Assembly (NCBI RefSeq): GCF_040676675.1
Contig: NZ_JBFAPK010000028.1
Location: 1-64,000, forward strand
DNA: 64,000 nucleotides
Origin: JBFAPK01 sp040676675
GTDB taxonomy: Bacteria > Actinomycetota > Actinomycetes > Mycobacteriales > Micromonosporaceae
Reading direction: 5' to 3'
Shown here: positions 43,081-52,029 of the stretch, one piece after another
Layout of the letters: every line of letters starts with the position of its first letter
How positions within the stretch are numbered: the first letter of the stretch is position 1
The notes under the pieces: model-generated
Told to the model about the DNA's origin: nothing
Databases searched by the model: none
What the model saw: only the letters and a program-made list of their open reading frames with translations
Translations under genes and position numbers: made by a program

Positions 43081-43400
43081 AGGAACGGCCGTACCTCGGT
43101 CTTCCGGTTGCAGGCCCTCGACCCGGCGGCGGCGAGCTTGAGCGCCACGTCGAGGTCGGGGGCCTCGACGATCCAGAAGCCGGCGAGGTACTCCTTGGAC
43201 TCCAGGAAGGGCCCGTCGGTGACCAGCGTCTCCTCGCCCCGGTTGTCGATGACGGTGGCCGTGTCGGGCGCGGCGAGCCCGCCGGCGAAGACCCAGTTGC
43301 CCTCGGCCTGGAGCCGCTCGTTGAACACGTCGATCGCGGCGCCCTCGTCCGGGGTGGCGAGGCTGGCCTGGTCGTGGATTACGGAAATCAGGTACCGCAT
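43077..43400 (-). CDS. DGPF/YCII-domain protein paired with ECF42
   Basis: 107 residues: MRYLISVIHD start, then LVTDGPFLESKEYLAGFWIV with the DGPF signature that names the family. Ferredoxin-like alpha/beta fold; activity unknown. It overlaps the sigma gene by four bases and is most probably its main target operon. Confidence 0.9.
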   Translation of the reverse strand: MRYLISVIHDQASLATPDEGAAIDVFNERLQAEGNWVFAGGLAAPDTATVIDNRGEETLVTDGPFLESKEYLAGFWIVEAPDLDVALKLAAAGSRACNRKTEVRPFL

Positions 43401-43453
43401 CTGAAGATCATCTCCGATGGTGTCAGGACAGTGTGGTTCGACGGTCAGGGGCT

Positions 43454-44065
43454 TCAGGTCGTCGCGTACCGCGGACGCCCGGCCGGCCGGAAGACCTGGG
43501 TCGTCACGCCCTTCGCGTCGACCCGCGACTCGACCAGGTCGAGCGCGAGATCCGGACCGGTCTCCGGGAACAGTCTCGCGCCCTGGCCAAGGATCACCGG
43601 GATCACGATCAGAGTCATCTCGTCGACCAGATCGTTGGCCAGCAGCCACCGGGTCAGGCCGCCACTGCCGTGCACCTGCAGCTCACCTCCGGGCGTGGCC
43701 TTCAGCTCACCGATGGCCGCCGCGAGGTCACCGCGGAGAACGGTCGTGTCCGCCCAATCAGGCGCGGTGAGGGTGGTCGAGGCAACGTACTTGGGGGCCT
43801 CGTTCAAGGCCACCCCGATGGGATGTGCGCGCATCTGGTCGACTGATCCCCAGGAGCCGGCGAACAACTCGTAGGTCCGCCGGCCGAACAGGAACGCGTC
43901 GGCGCGCTGGTAGGTCTGCGTGATGAACGCCCTGGTCTCGTCGTCACCCGCGCCCAGCGCCCATCCGCCGCGCTCGAACCCGTTCCTGCGGTCCTCATCC
44001 GACGCGGCGCCGTTTCCCTGCATCACGCCATCGATGGTGACCTGGGTCATGGTCGTCAGCTTCAT
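43454..44065 (-). CDS. Dihydrofolate reductase-family (RibD C-terminal-like) protein
   Basis: 203 residues: MKLTTMTQVTIDGVMQGNG start, ADAFLFGRRTYELFAGSW, ELQVHGSGGLTRWLLANDLV and PVILGQGARLFPE are the standard motifs of the small DHFR-like proteins near sigma/DGPF genes. It probably reduces a pteridine-like or other compound with NADPH; true folate function is unlikely. Gap of 53 bases to the DGPF gene on the same strand suggests one operon. Confidence 0.85.
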   Translation of the reverse strand: MKLTTMTQVTIDGVMQGNGAASDEDRRNGFERGGWALGAGDDETRAFITQTYQRADAFLFGRRTYELFAGSWGSVDQMRAHPIGVALNEAPKYVASTTLTAPDWADTTVLRGDLAAAIGELKATPGGELQVHGSGGLTRWLLANDLVDEMTLIVIPVILGQGARLFPETGPDLALDLVESRVDAKGVTTQVFRPAGRPRYATT

Positions 44066-44548
44066 GATCGCGGTTCCCTTGCTTGGCGCCGCCCCTCGTG
44101 GGCGGCCTCACCCCTGCTACGAACGCCACCGCCCCGATCCGACAGCCCGCCCGAATTTTCTCCAGAGGATTTTCCGGGGACGCCGGTCGTCACCGCTCCG
44201 ACGGCACGAGAGTTTCGCAGCGGCTGCGCTCCGCCTCGTCAAGCACGCCACCGCAGAGACCTCCTGGACGATGCGAAGCACCGGACGGCAGCCAAGCGCC
44301 TGGGAAGGCGCAACCCGCAGGCAAATGAACCCAACTTGAGCCTTCCAGCACGCCGGTACGGAGATACGAGAAACGCGGCCGTGTTCGCACTCGACTTCCT
44401 GGTGAGGCGAGCAGCGCGAGGCCGGCCTGGTAGGGCTGAAAGGCGAGATGTGCGCGCCTGATCACGGTGGCAGCGATGCCTACGACAGCGCGTGTGGGCC
44501 GTGGGGCACCCGGTCGCCGGGCTCGCCCTCGTGGCACCATGTTGCGCT
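44066..44548. other. 483-base gap without a recognisable gene
   Basis: Both strands were read. Short open stretches occur, including a Lys/Arg-rich one ending near 44460 on the plus strand, but none has a good start, ribosome site and family pattern together. Codon bias is weak, so it may contain decayed coding sequence besides the promoters of the flanking genes. Confidence 0.4.
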
Positions 44549-45430
44549 ATGGATCATCAAGGGCAGCTTCGCCGTGCCGCGCTCGCGTTGGGCATCCCGG
44601 ACGACGAGGTCAGCCGGTTCATCCAGCACCTCCGTTTGTCGATCCGGTTGAGCGGAGGCTCCAGCGGTGTTCCGGTCGGGCAGTTCGGCGGGTTGCCCCG
44701 GCTGCCCGTGGGCATGGACTGGCCGTCCGGCGAGGTCAGTCCGTTGCCGTTCATCTTCTCGGTCGACTGTGCAGCGCTGCCAAGAATCGACGGCTTCGGC
44801 CTGCCGGCAGACGGCTCGCTGCTGTTCTTCCTCGACCACGAGCAGGCCGCTGCCACCGGAGAGCGGAGGTACGGGCGAGTCGTGTACGTGCCGGCCGGCA
44901 CCGATACCGAGGTGGCGGCAGGACCCACCGACCACGCGTTCGTCGACGAGCAGTACGACCTCGGCGCCACGCTGCGCGCGGAGTTCCCCGATTGGTTCGG
45001 GGCGGACGAGGACGACGAGGACGAGGACGACCTGTCGCCCTTCCAGCAGCAGTTGGCCCGTGACCTTGAGCGTGACCTGCCGCACCTCGACGAACTCTGC
45101 GCCCTGGCCAATGATCTCTGGCCGCCTGACAACGGGTACGCCAGCGCCTATATCGGCGGGTACGCCGACGAGGAGGTGATCAAGAGTATTGCGGAGCAGA
45201 CCCTCGCGTGGCGCGAGAAGACCGGCGAGATCGTCATCCCGGTCGCGAAATGGTATTCCGAGGTGGAGAAGGAGACCCACCGGCTGACGAGTGAGTGGGT
45301 GTCGCTCGCCCGCTTCCCCGTAGCCAACTAGTTCTACTACCGGAGTGACGGGAGCTTCGTGATCCGTCACGAAGACCTGGCCGCTGGTCGGCTGGGCGAG
45401 GCGCTTTCCGTGGCTGAGTTGATCCCATAG
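44549..45430 (+). pseudogene. YwqG/DUF1963-family gene with internal amber codon
   Basis: From ATG 44549 the protein opens MDHQGQLRRAALALGIPDDE, has VGQFGGLPRLPVGMDWPSG and FGLPADGSLLFFLD typical of DUF1963, an acidic run DEDDEDEDDLSPFQQQ, and reaches WVSLARFPVAN. A TAG stop sits at 45329-45331. The same frame then continues without break as FYYRSDGSFVIRHEDLAAGR and LGEALSVAELIP to TAG at 45428-45430, which reads as the natural C-terminus. So a single nonsense change (or sequence error) cuts the last 32 residues. The 260-residue product may still fold. Confidence 0.7.
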
Positions 45431-45568
45431 CACACCGGCGGCGCCGGATACGGCCACGATCTGCGTCGCCGGCGATGCCGACGCCAGATGCCGGGCATCC
45501 GCTATTGCCGAGTTGAGTGCACCTGATCGTGGCGAAATGATTGGTCTGAGTTTCCCAAGATCGAACTC

Positions 45569-45862
45569 TTATTCGCCAGCTCCTGCGAATAACTGAAACG
45601 CTGCCGAGATAGCTATCGCGACGCCGGTCAGCATAAAGCCAACCCCCGCGACGTACCTTCCCACCTGGCTCCCGGTCCTCAACTTCTCCCTAGCGTCTAG
45701 CTCGCTTGCGAACCAACCTCTTTTCCACTGGCTCTCAGCAATTCGACGTGCGTGTTCGTCGGCGACACCAAAGAGGTTTGCCACCCATATAAGCCCGACA
45801 AACGCCACCAGGAGCCCGAAACCGATCATGGCCAGCCAGCTAAGGATGGGGTACTTCGGCAC
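45569..45862 (-). CDS. Small two-helix membrane protein
   Basis: 97 residues, ATG 45862. Two hydrophobic segments, WLAMIGFGLLVAFVGLIWVA and YVAGVGFMLTGVAIAISAAF, flank a charged 45-residue loop (ADEHARRIAESQWKRGWF). Third codon positions are noticeably poorer in G/C than in neighbours, hinting at recent arrival. Family not recognised. Confidence 0.6.
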   Translation of the reverse strand: MPKYPILSWLAMIGFGLLVAFVGLIWVANLFGVADEHARRIAESQWKRGWFASELDAREKLRTGSQVGRYVAGVGFMLTGVAIAISAAFQLFAGAGE

Positions 45863-46111
45863 CGCGGCTCCTCATGAACGTCTGCCTTGGCCTTTCGAGA
45901 GCGACGATAGGTGATGTGCGCAAACAAGAGCTTCTCTCCGGTCAGACCCGACAGGGCAGAACGACCAGCATGGCGCCATTCCGCCTCTCCAACACACTCA
46001 CATGCCGCGATCCGGACACCAAGGAAGATGACCGCTGGCGTGCCGGTGAGCGTCCAGACATGGCCGATGAGCGGATCCTGGCCAGCGCCCCCTATGCACC
46101 AGAATCGGCGG

Positions 46112-46354
46112 ATGGATGATCACCAACTCGTCGGCTTCCTGCGCCGGTGCAACGAGGCAGACAACCACGCCTACGCCGAGGTTGCGCAACGGTTCGGCGG
46201 CGAGGCGCTACTCGACAGCCACCTGCCGATGCTTGACCTGGTCGACATGCTTGCGCGGGAGTGGCAGACCATGGACCCGGCCGACGACCGCTACGCCGGC
46301 CTCACCTACGCGCTGCGCACCTTGGTGCGGGCTTACTCTGATCCCCCTGTCTGA
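46112..46354 (+). CDS. Small uncharacterised protein
   Basis: 80 residues beginning MDDHQLVGFLRRCNEADNHA and continuing with YAEVAQRFGGEALLDSHLPM, ending YALRTLVRAYSDPPV. Helical and acidic, good codon bias. An in-frame ATG at 46094 would add six residues. No family recognised; it looks like a real short gene from its composition. Confidence 0.5.
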   Translation: MDDHQLVGFLRRCNEADNHAYAEVAQRFGGEALLDSHLPMLDLVDMLAREWQTMDPADDRYAGLTYALRTLVRAYSDPPV

Positions 46355-46704
46355 GCGCCCATCAGGCGACGGTGGACACAGCGGCACCCCGCCCGCTTCT
46401 GGACAGGCCAGCCTCTGGCACCGAATAGCCGGGCGATTCTGATCTGGGCCCCTAACCCCTTGGCCGAAGATCAGGTGTACGGATTTGCCGCCGATCGCGC
46501 GCTACTGATGGTCACCGCATAGGCATCGCCCATGTGCGGAGATTGCGGTCTCAGGCGCGCCGGGTGAAGTCTTCGCCTCGTGTGAGACGAATAGGTCGCC
46601 CTCGGTCGCGATCCACAACGCATCGCCGCAGGCGTCCATCGCGCGTGATGCCGCCGGAGCGGCTGCGTGACGGGCAGCGCCGTCTCGCGGATCTTCCCGC
46701 CGAC
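46355..46704. other. 350-base gap without an intact gene
   Basis: No open stretch here has start, ribosome site and family pattern. On the minus strand a short fragment (LWIATEGDLFVSHEAKTSPG) could be leftover coding sequence. The stretch borders the sigma factor remnant and is probably part of the same decayed locus. Confidence 0.35.
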
Positions 46705-46999
46705 TCAGAGCAGGTGTTGGAGGTGGCGTAGCGCCCGACGCCGACAGCCGCAGCACCGTCTACGGGCGTACGCCTCGGCGTTCCCGGTGGCGTGCAGGTT
46801 CCTCCAGGCGCGATGGGTCAGGCCCAGCGCGCTTTGTACGGGGTCGCCGGCCCAAGTGCTGGTCGCCGGTGAGCAGATACGCCGAACGGGGCAACGCCGG
46901 CGTTCCGGCCCGGACAAACGCGTCGAGGTCAGCAGCGAGAGCGTCCACGCCCGCCTCTTCCCGACCGAACATGAGGTGGCATACCAGCCAAGACGACAA
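46705..46999 (-). pseudogene. Remnant of a SigE-type ECF sigma factor
   Basis: In one frame: ALAADLDAFVRAGTPALPRS then AYLLTGDQHLG; one base later the next frame gives AGDPVQSALGLTHRAWRNLH and ATGNAEAYARR. Joined, this matches region 2 of the actinobacterial SigE family (FVRARTPALLRSAYLLTGD, HLAEDLVQSALARTHRAW). An extra G near 46850-46857 breaks it, and after RR the match fades to a stop at 46705; region 4 is absent. Clearly a dead fragment. Confidence 0.6.
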
Positions 47000-47029
47000 G
47001 TAGCGGGGAAGGTTGGGGCCAATCGAAGA

Positions 47030-49177
47030 TCAGGCGGCCGGATCCTTGCGATCGGTCCACTCGTCGGGCAGGTCCTCCGGCAGCAGCGTGGTCAGCTCTG
47101 CGGCAGCCTGGATGTCGCCCTTCGCGATCCGGTTGGCATGCTCGGCCACCATGGTTTCGAACGTACGCCGCGCCGTCCGGCCATTGCCGAAGCCCACACC
47201 ACGGTGCAGCTGCGCGTAGTACGCCAGCAGTTCGCCGCGGGTCTCCTCGGTCAGGGTGTAGTCGTGGCTGGTCGCCAGCGACTCGGTGATCCGCACCAGC
47301 TCCGACGCGCTGTAGTCGGGGAACTCGATGGTCCGCCCGAACCGTGACTCGAGGCCGGGGTTGGCGGCGATGAACCGGGCCATCTCCCCGGTGTATCCGG
47401 CGACGATGACCACGACCTCGTCGCGGTGGTCCTCCATCAGCTTGACCAGCGTGTCGATGGCCTCCCGGCCGAAGTCGCGCGCGGCGTCCTCCGGCGCGAG
47501 CGCGTACGCCTCGTCGATGAACAGCACTCCGCCGCGGGCGCGATTGAAGACCTTCTTCGTCTTTACCGCCGTACCGCCGACGTGCTCGGCGACCAGGTCG
47601 ACCCGGGCCGACTCCACTAGGTGGCCCTTGGCGAGCAGACCCAGCGCGGCCAGAATCCGCCCGTAGATGCGGGCGACGGTGGTCTTGCCGGTGCCCGGGT
47701 TGCCGGTGAAGACCAGGTGGCGGCTCATCGGCGGGGTCTTCAGCCCGGCCGCGGCCCGGCGCTGGCCGACGACGATGATGTCGATGAGCGTCCGCACCTG
47801 CGCCTTCACCTCGGCCAGGCCGATCAGCGCGTCCAATTCGGCGAGTGACTCGTGAACGAAGCCCTCCGCCGCCACGGACGTCGGCGCCTGCGGCTCGCCC
47901 TGCTCGGCGGCGGGCCGGGTGTCCGGCTCGGGCCGGCTTTCGTTGACCGTACGGCCGCCGACGTCGACGCTCGTCACCGGCACTGGTGCGCCCCGCTGCA
48001 CACCCACCTCGTCCTCTTCCCCGTTGGCGTACGAGGCGCAGGCGGTGAGCGCCGCATCGACGTGCAGCGCGAAGCCCGCCTCCTGGTTCTCGCGCGCTAT
48101 GCACCTGGTCAGCGACGCGGCGCCGCCGGAGATGTAGAAGCCGGCACCGGCGGCGCCGCTGACTTCGCACTGGTCGAAGAACATGGTGCCGCCGCGCATG
48201 TACACACCCGGCTGCGCGGCGCCAGTGACCCGGCATCCGGTGAACCGCCCATCGCCGCCATACAGCTCGAGACCGGAGCCGGTGCTGTCCTCGCTCGTGA
48301 CGTTATCGGCGACCACGATCGCCCGCTCCTCCACCTGCAGGGCCGCGCGTCCGCCGGACAGCGTGCTGTCGGTGACGGTGAGGCGGGCCTGGTCGGCGAC
48401 CTTGATCCCGCCGTAGCCGGTGTTTTCGATCTTGGACCGGGTCACCGTGGCGCTCGCGCCCCGGCCGTACACGTCGGCGCCCCAGTCCGCTCCGGAAATC
48501 TGGCAGTCGGTCAACTTCGCCGTACAGTGATCTTGTACTTGTACGGCGGTGCCGTCCACGGCGCTAATGGTGCAGCCGGTCAGCTCGACTCCCGTGTTTC
48601 GCCCGGACACGGACACGGCCATGTACCCGATATCGTCGATGTTGCTGCCGGTCAACACCGCCAGCCCACCCGCGTAGACGCTGACCCCCGATCTCGACCG
48701 CTCGATCGCACAGCGCTCCATGACGAGGACGGTGCCGCGCTCCTCCACCCAGGCGCCGCTGCCGTCCGAGCTCTCGATCCGGCAGCCGCGGACGGTAGGT
48801 TTGGCGCCCGCGCTCGCGCTAACGGCGGAGCCGTTGCTCGCGCTGATCCGGCAGTCCTCGATGAGCGGGGCGGCGCCCGCACCCTCGATCCGGACGGCAT
48901 CGCCCCACCCGCCGCCGCTCACGGCGATGCTGATCCCGCGCACCACCGCGTTCGCCCGGATGGTGAGCGGTGCATCCTTGTGAACCAGGTGAACCGGACC
49001 GGATCCGTCGGCCGCGCGCAGCTCGATCGCCTTGGCGATGTCGAGCTCTTCACGGTAAGTGCCGCCGGCGATCTCGATGACGGCGCCGGCGCCGGCGGCC
49101 TTGACCGCCGACCTGATGTTCGGAAGCCCACCCTCGCCCACCCGCAGAACCGGATTCGCCTGATCAAGCAACGCCAT
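47030..49177 (-). CDS. Right-handed beta-helix repeat protein fused to a CbbX-type AAA+ ATPase
   Basis: 715 residues. About residues 15-385 are a parallel beta-helix: short strands with periodic patterns such as AVRIEGAGAAPLIEDCRISA, SGVSVYAGGLAVLTGSNIDD, GIKVADQARLTVTDSTLSGG and GVYMRGGTMFFDQCEVSG. A flexible acidic linker follows (about 388-440), then ELDALIGLAEVKAQVRTLID and an AAA+ core: Walker A GNPGTGKTT (492-500), Walker B VLFIDEAYAL (551-560), VIVAGYTGEMARFIAANPGL, sensor Arg in ESRFGRTIEFPDY. The ATPase is of the CbbX/EccA group that remodels other protein assemblies. The helix probably recognises the target, by inference. It is transcribed alone. Confidence 0.85.
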   Translation of the reverse strand: MALLDQANPVLRVGEGGLPNIRSAVKAAGAGAVIEIAGGTYREELDIAKAIELRAADGSGPVHLVHKDAPLTIRANAVVRGISIAVSGGGWGDAVRIEGAGAAPLIEDCRISASNGSAVSASAGAKPTVRGCRIESSDGSGAWVEERGTVLVMERCAIERSRSGVSVYAGGLAVLTGSNIDDIGYMAVSVSGRNTGVELTGCTISAVDGTAVQVQDHCTAKLTDCQISGADWGADVYGRGASATVTRSKIENTGYGGIKVADQARLTVTDSTLSGGRAALQVEERAIVVADNVTSEDSTGSGLELYGGDGRFTGCRVTGAAQPGVYMRGGTMFFDQCEVSGAAGAGFYISGGAASLTRCIARENQEAGFALHVDAALTACASYANGEEDEVGVQRGAPVPVTSVDVGGRTVNESRPEPDTRPAAEQGEPQAPTSVAAEGFVHESLAELDALIGLAEVKAQVRTLIDIIVVGQRRAAAGLKTPPMSRHLVFTGNPGTGKTTVARIYGRILAALGLLAKGHLVESARVDLVAEHVGGTAVKTKKVFNRARGGVLFIDEAYALAPEDAARDFGREAIDTLVKLMEDHRDEVVVIVAGYTGEMARFIAANPGLESRFGRTIEFPDYSASELVRITESLATSHDYTLTEETRGELLAYYAQLHRGVGFGNGRTARRTFETMVAEHANRIAKGDIQAAAELTTLLPEDLPDEWTDRKDPAA

Positions 49178-49223
49178 GGCTCGGCAGTCTAAGGTCCGTG
49201 GTCAATTACGGGCGGCGAGCTCG

Positions 49224-49424
49224 TCACTGCCAGGCAATCTCGTGCAGCGCGGTCACGGGCCGGACCAGTTGACCCCAGTCGTCGACGACGGCCGGAAAAC
49301 GGATGCGCAGCCCTGCGATGATCTCGTCAGCGCTCGCCACGGCCTCACCATCGCCGATGGCCTTCCCCGGGGCGAGATTGACGGCTTGGCGTGTACCGGG
49401 AAGCCTCGTCCTGATCGCCGCCAT
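49224..49424 (-). CDS. Small uncharacterised protein
   Basis: 66 residues: MAAIRTRLPGTRQAVNLAPG opening, then KAIGDGEAVASADEIIAGLR and DDWGQLVRPVTALHEIAWQ. Composition and codon use look coding, but no family or good ribosome site was found. It lies 30 bases after the AlkD-like gene on the same strand. It could also be the end of an older, longer gene. Confidence 0.4.
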   Translation of the reverse strand: MAAIRTRLPGTRQAVNLAPGKAIGDGEAVASADEIIAGLRIRFPAVVDDWGQLVRPVTALHEIAWQ

Positions 49425-49453
49425 CGTCGGCTTGCACGATCCAGGACCCCGGC

Positions 49454-50170
49454 CTAGACAACGCCGAACAGGTACTCCTGGCGTCGCCGCGGTTCGAACT
49501 TCTCGATGGCGTACCGCAGCATGGTGCGGGGCATCGTCCGGTAACGCGGGGCCAGGAACTCCTCCTCCGCCGCCCGGTCACGATTGCCCACCTCGCGCAG
49601 CATCCAGCCCACCGCCTTGTGCAGGAGGTCGTGCGGGTCGTGCAGGAGCCGGTCGGCGAGCCGGAAGGTGCACTGGAAGTCGCCGGCCTTGATGAAGGCG
49701 AAGGTGGCCATCACGGCGATCCGCCGGTCCCACACCAGGTCCGACCCGGCCAACCGATCGAGTACGCTCCGGTCCTTGTCGACCAGCCAGGGGCCGACGA
49801 TGTACGGCGCGGACGAGTCGACCAGGTCCCAGTTGTTGATGCTGCCGGTGTTTGCCAGGACAGTGCCGTAGACCCGCCCCCGTTCCTCCTCGTCGCCCTT
49901 GGCGAACTTGCGCACCAGGATGAAGAGCGCGGTCAGCCGCTCCTCGTGCACGCCGCTCGTCAGCAGTTCCGTCGTCTCCACCAGGGAGAGGTCGCGCCAG
50001 TACCGGCCGGCCACCCGGCGCTGATCCGGCACGGTCACGCCGATGGCCCGGTCGCCCTCGCCGTAGCCACCCGGAACCATCTGCAGAAACCGGCTCACGC
50101 TCGCCGCCCGGCCCGGGTCGGCGAGGCGGGCAAGCTCGTGGCGGACGTCGGCGCTGGTGACCATGACCAT
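49454..50170 (-). CDS. AlkD-like DNA alkylation repair protein
   Basis: 238 residues, all-helical HEAT-like. Family pattern: RFLQMVPGGYGEGDRAIGVT, then VPDQRRVAGRYW, NTGSINNWDLVDSSAPYIVG, SDLVWDRRIAVMATFAFIKA, LLHKAVGWMLREVGNRD and PRTMLRYAIEKF, matching the AlkD family with its catalytic Asp/Trp (NNWDLVD). Removes N3/N7-alkylated bases as a glycosylase. Single gene. Confidence 0.9.
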   Translation of the reverse strand: MVMVTSADVRHELARLADPGRAASVSRFLQMVPGGYGEGDRAIGVTVPDQRRVAGRYWRDLSLVETTELLTSGVHEERLTALFILVRKFAKGDEEERGRVYGTVLANTGSINNWDLVDSSAPYIVGPWLVDKDRSVLDRLAGSDLVWDRRIAVMATFAFIKAGDFQCTFRLADRLLHDPHDLLHKAVGWMLREVGNRDRAAEEEFLAPRYRTMPRTMLRYAIEKFEPRRRQEYLFGVV

Positions 50171-50253
50171 GCAACCTACCGCGACGGTGTGACGGCCCGC
50201 GTCGGACCGGCGCCGTACGCTAGCCCGGTCGCCCGAGCACGCCGGAGGACGTT

Positions 50254-50661
50254 GTGAGCTGGGACATTTTCATCTTCGATGCCCCGACCGACGTCAGCTC
50301 GGTCGATCAGATATCGGAGGACTTCAGCCCGCCGCCGCTGGGCCCCGGACCCGTCATCAGGCAGCGGCTACGCGCGGAGCTTCCGGATCTCGACCTGTCG
50401 GACCCCGCGTGGGGGCAACTGGTCGGCCAGACCTGGAGCATGGAGTTGAACATCGGGTCGGAAGAGCCCGTCAATTCCGTCATGTTGCACGTCCGTGGCA
50501 GCGGCGACGAGGTGCTGAGCGTCATCACGCAGATCGTCGCCGCGACCGGTGGCCGCGCGCTCGACATCTCCACCGGCGAGTTCCTGACCGGCGACCCCGA
50601 CGAGACGGCCGGCTGGCACGGCTTTCAGCGGTACTGGGACAGGATTCTCGACGGCGGCTGA
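50254..50661 (+). CDS. Conserved uncharacterised protein
   Basis: 135 residues, GTG start at 50254. MSWDIFIFDAP opening and GFQRYWDRI near the end, with QTWSMELNIGSEEPVNSVML in the middle. This looks like an actinobacterial/bacterial conserved family of small cytosolic proteins of unknown role. It is divergent from the AlkD-like gene and convergent with DUF397. Confidence 0.7.
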   Translation: MSWDIFIFDAPTDVSSVDQISEDFSPPPLGPGPVIRQRLRAELPDLDLSDPAWGQLVGQTWSMELNIGSEEPVNSVMLHVRGSGDEVLSVITQIVAATGGRALDISTGEFLTGDPDETAGWHGFQRYWDRILDGG

Positions 50662-50684
50662 CCCCGCGGCTCCGCGATCGTCGA

Positions 50685-50714
50685 GATCCCCCGGCACACG
50701 CTCGCCGGGGCATC
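50685..50714. terminator. Hairpin between convergent genes
   Basis: CCCCGGC (50689-50695) pairs with GCCGGGG (50704-50710) around 8 bases, and GAT/ATC extend the stem across one mismatch. It lies 24 bases past the stop at 50661 and 14 bases past the DUF397 stop at 50728. Confidence 0.5.
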
Positions 50715-50727
50715 GGGATGATCGAGG

Positions 50728-50916
50728 TCAGAGCGTCTTGGCCAGCGCCACGAAGGCGCGCCACGCCTCGGGCGCGAAGGTCAGGGTACCGCCGTCGCGG
50801 TCCTTGCTGTCGCGTACCAGGACCCGACCCGGGATGTTGTCGGCGACCTCGACGCAGGCTGCTCCGTTGGCGTTGCTGCGCGAGGACTTGCGCCAGACGG
50901 GAAGCGCTGTACTCAT
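50728..50916 (-). CDS. DUF397 protein
   Basis: 62 residues: LPVWRKSSRSNANGAACVEV, ADNIPGRVLVRDSKDRDGGT and FAPEAWRAFVALAK, the full DUF397 pattern. These small proteins partner XRE/DUF5753 regulators encoded next to them in many actinomycetes. ATG 50916 overlaps the XRE stop (ATGA). Confidence 0.93.
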   Translation of the reverse strand: MSTALPVWRKSSRSNANGAACVEVADNIPGRVLVRDSKDRDGGTLTFAPEAWRAFVALAKTL

Positions 50917-51686
50917 AGGTCGTTCGCCACCTTCAAAATCAGGTCTCGGGACTGATCACAGGGCAGTGCAACCGCACACACAGCCTGCCAGGCACGTTCC
51001 AAGGCGGCAACCAACTCGGCATCCGAGGTGATTCGACCCAACAGTTGGTCGTCCACGTAGCCAACGGTCTCGCCACCCGGCAATCCGGCCAGCACGAACG
51101 GCCCGGCCAGGCCGAGATGCAGCCCGGCGGTCGCCGGGATGACGTGGATGAAGACGCCGCTCCGCTCCCCCATCTCTACAAGATCGAGAAGCTGTTGCTT
51201 GAGCACCGCCGGTTCGCCCCGCCGCAGAACTGCCTCATCGATCACGAAGGTGCAGATCGGTGGCTCATCCCGGTCGAAGACCGCCGCGCGTCGCGCCAGC
51301 CGGATCGCCACCTGTTCCTCTGCCTCATCCGGACGCAACAGCCCGCTGTTGAGCACCGCTCGGGCGTATGCCTCGGTCTGGATGAGCCCGGGGATGACGT
51401 TCGACTCGTGCCAGCGGAGCGACCTCGCCTCGGCCTCCACCTCCGGCCAGGGCCGGAACCAGACGGGTTGGCCCTCCCGGCGCTCCTGGAAGGAGAGCTT
51501 GGCGAATAGGTCGCCGGTTCCGAACACTTCGTCAAGCTGACGCGCGGTATCGGGTTGGGGAATCCGGCGACCGGTCTCGAACATGCCGATGAGCGAGGCG
51601 GACACGTGGACGCCCTCGCCCACCTGTTCTTGGCTGAGACCTTTGGTGCCTCGGATGTATTTCATCACGAGAGCCAAAGAATTCAC
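50913..51686 (-). CDS. XRE-family regulator with DUF5753 domain
   Basis: 257 residues from the GTG at 51686 (AAGGGTGAA upstream). N-terminal HTH (MKYIRGTKGLSQEQVGEGVH, ASLIGMFETGRRIPQ), then the DUF5753 part with WFRPWPEVEAEARSLRWHES, NVIPGLIQTEAYARAVL and PLLDLVEMG-like helices. Pairs with the DUF397 protein encoded next, a common actinomycete regulatory couple. A longer start at 51704 is less likely. Confidence 0.92.
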   Translation of the reverse strand: MNSLALVMKYIRGTKGLSQEQVGEGVHVSASLIGMFETGRRIPQPDTARQLDEVFGTGDLFAKLSFQERREGQPVWFRPWPEVEAEARSLRWHESNVIPGLIQTEAYARAVLNSGLLRPDEAEEQVAIRLARRAAVFDRDEPPICTFVIDEAVLRRGEPAVLKQQLLDLVEMGERSGVFIHVIPATAGLHLGLAGPFVLAGLPGGETVGYVDDQLLGRITSDAELVAALERAWQAVCAVALPCDQSRDLILKVANDL

Positions 51687-52029
51687 GTCTTCACCCTTCC
51701 ACACCGGTCATCACAGCCGACCACAAGAACGCCACGCGAGCACTTGTCAACGGCGCCCATCTTCCAACCGTCGGGGGTGAAAGTCCAGGGTGGAGGCAGC
51801 GCGGCGCCCGGATACCCGTCGATCCCACGCGCTCCGGTAACGGGCGCCGCGCCACCAATCAGAACTCGATCAAAGACCGGACCGCATTGGCCGGAATCGG
51901 CGCCGGAAGCGCAGGGAGATCAATTATGAGACGTACCGCTAATGCCTCCGCGCGGACCGATGACGGGCGTTGGGGCGTACCCGGAAAAGAGCGGAACCGG
52001 CGACGCGCGCGCAACGCGCGGAACCGACG
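51687..52029. other. 343-base divergent region between the XRE gene and the three small genes
   Basis: Non-coding in appearance. It is lower in G+C than its neighbours near 51700-51760, where the promoters of the XRE-DUF397 pair and possibly of the plus-strand small genes should lie. No clean inverted repeat was found. Confidence 0.4.

Noticed and set aside
44190..44540. Minus-strand open frame of 116 codons
   Set aside because: Mixed codon bias, no ribosome site, no recognisable pattern; may be chance or old remnant.
45874..46119. Plus-strand open frame of 81 codons before the small gene at 46112
   Set aside because: Composition unlike a protein and poor codon bias; the region more likely holds the promoters of neighbours.
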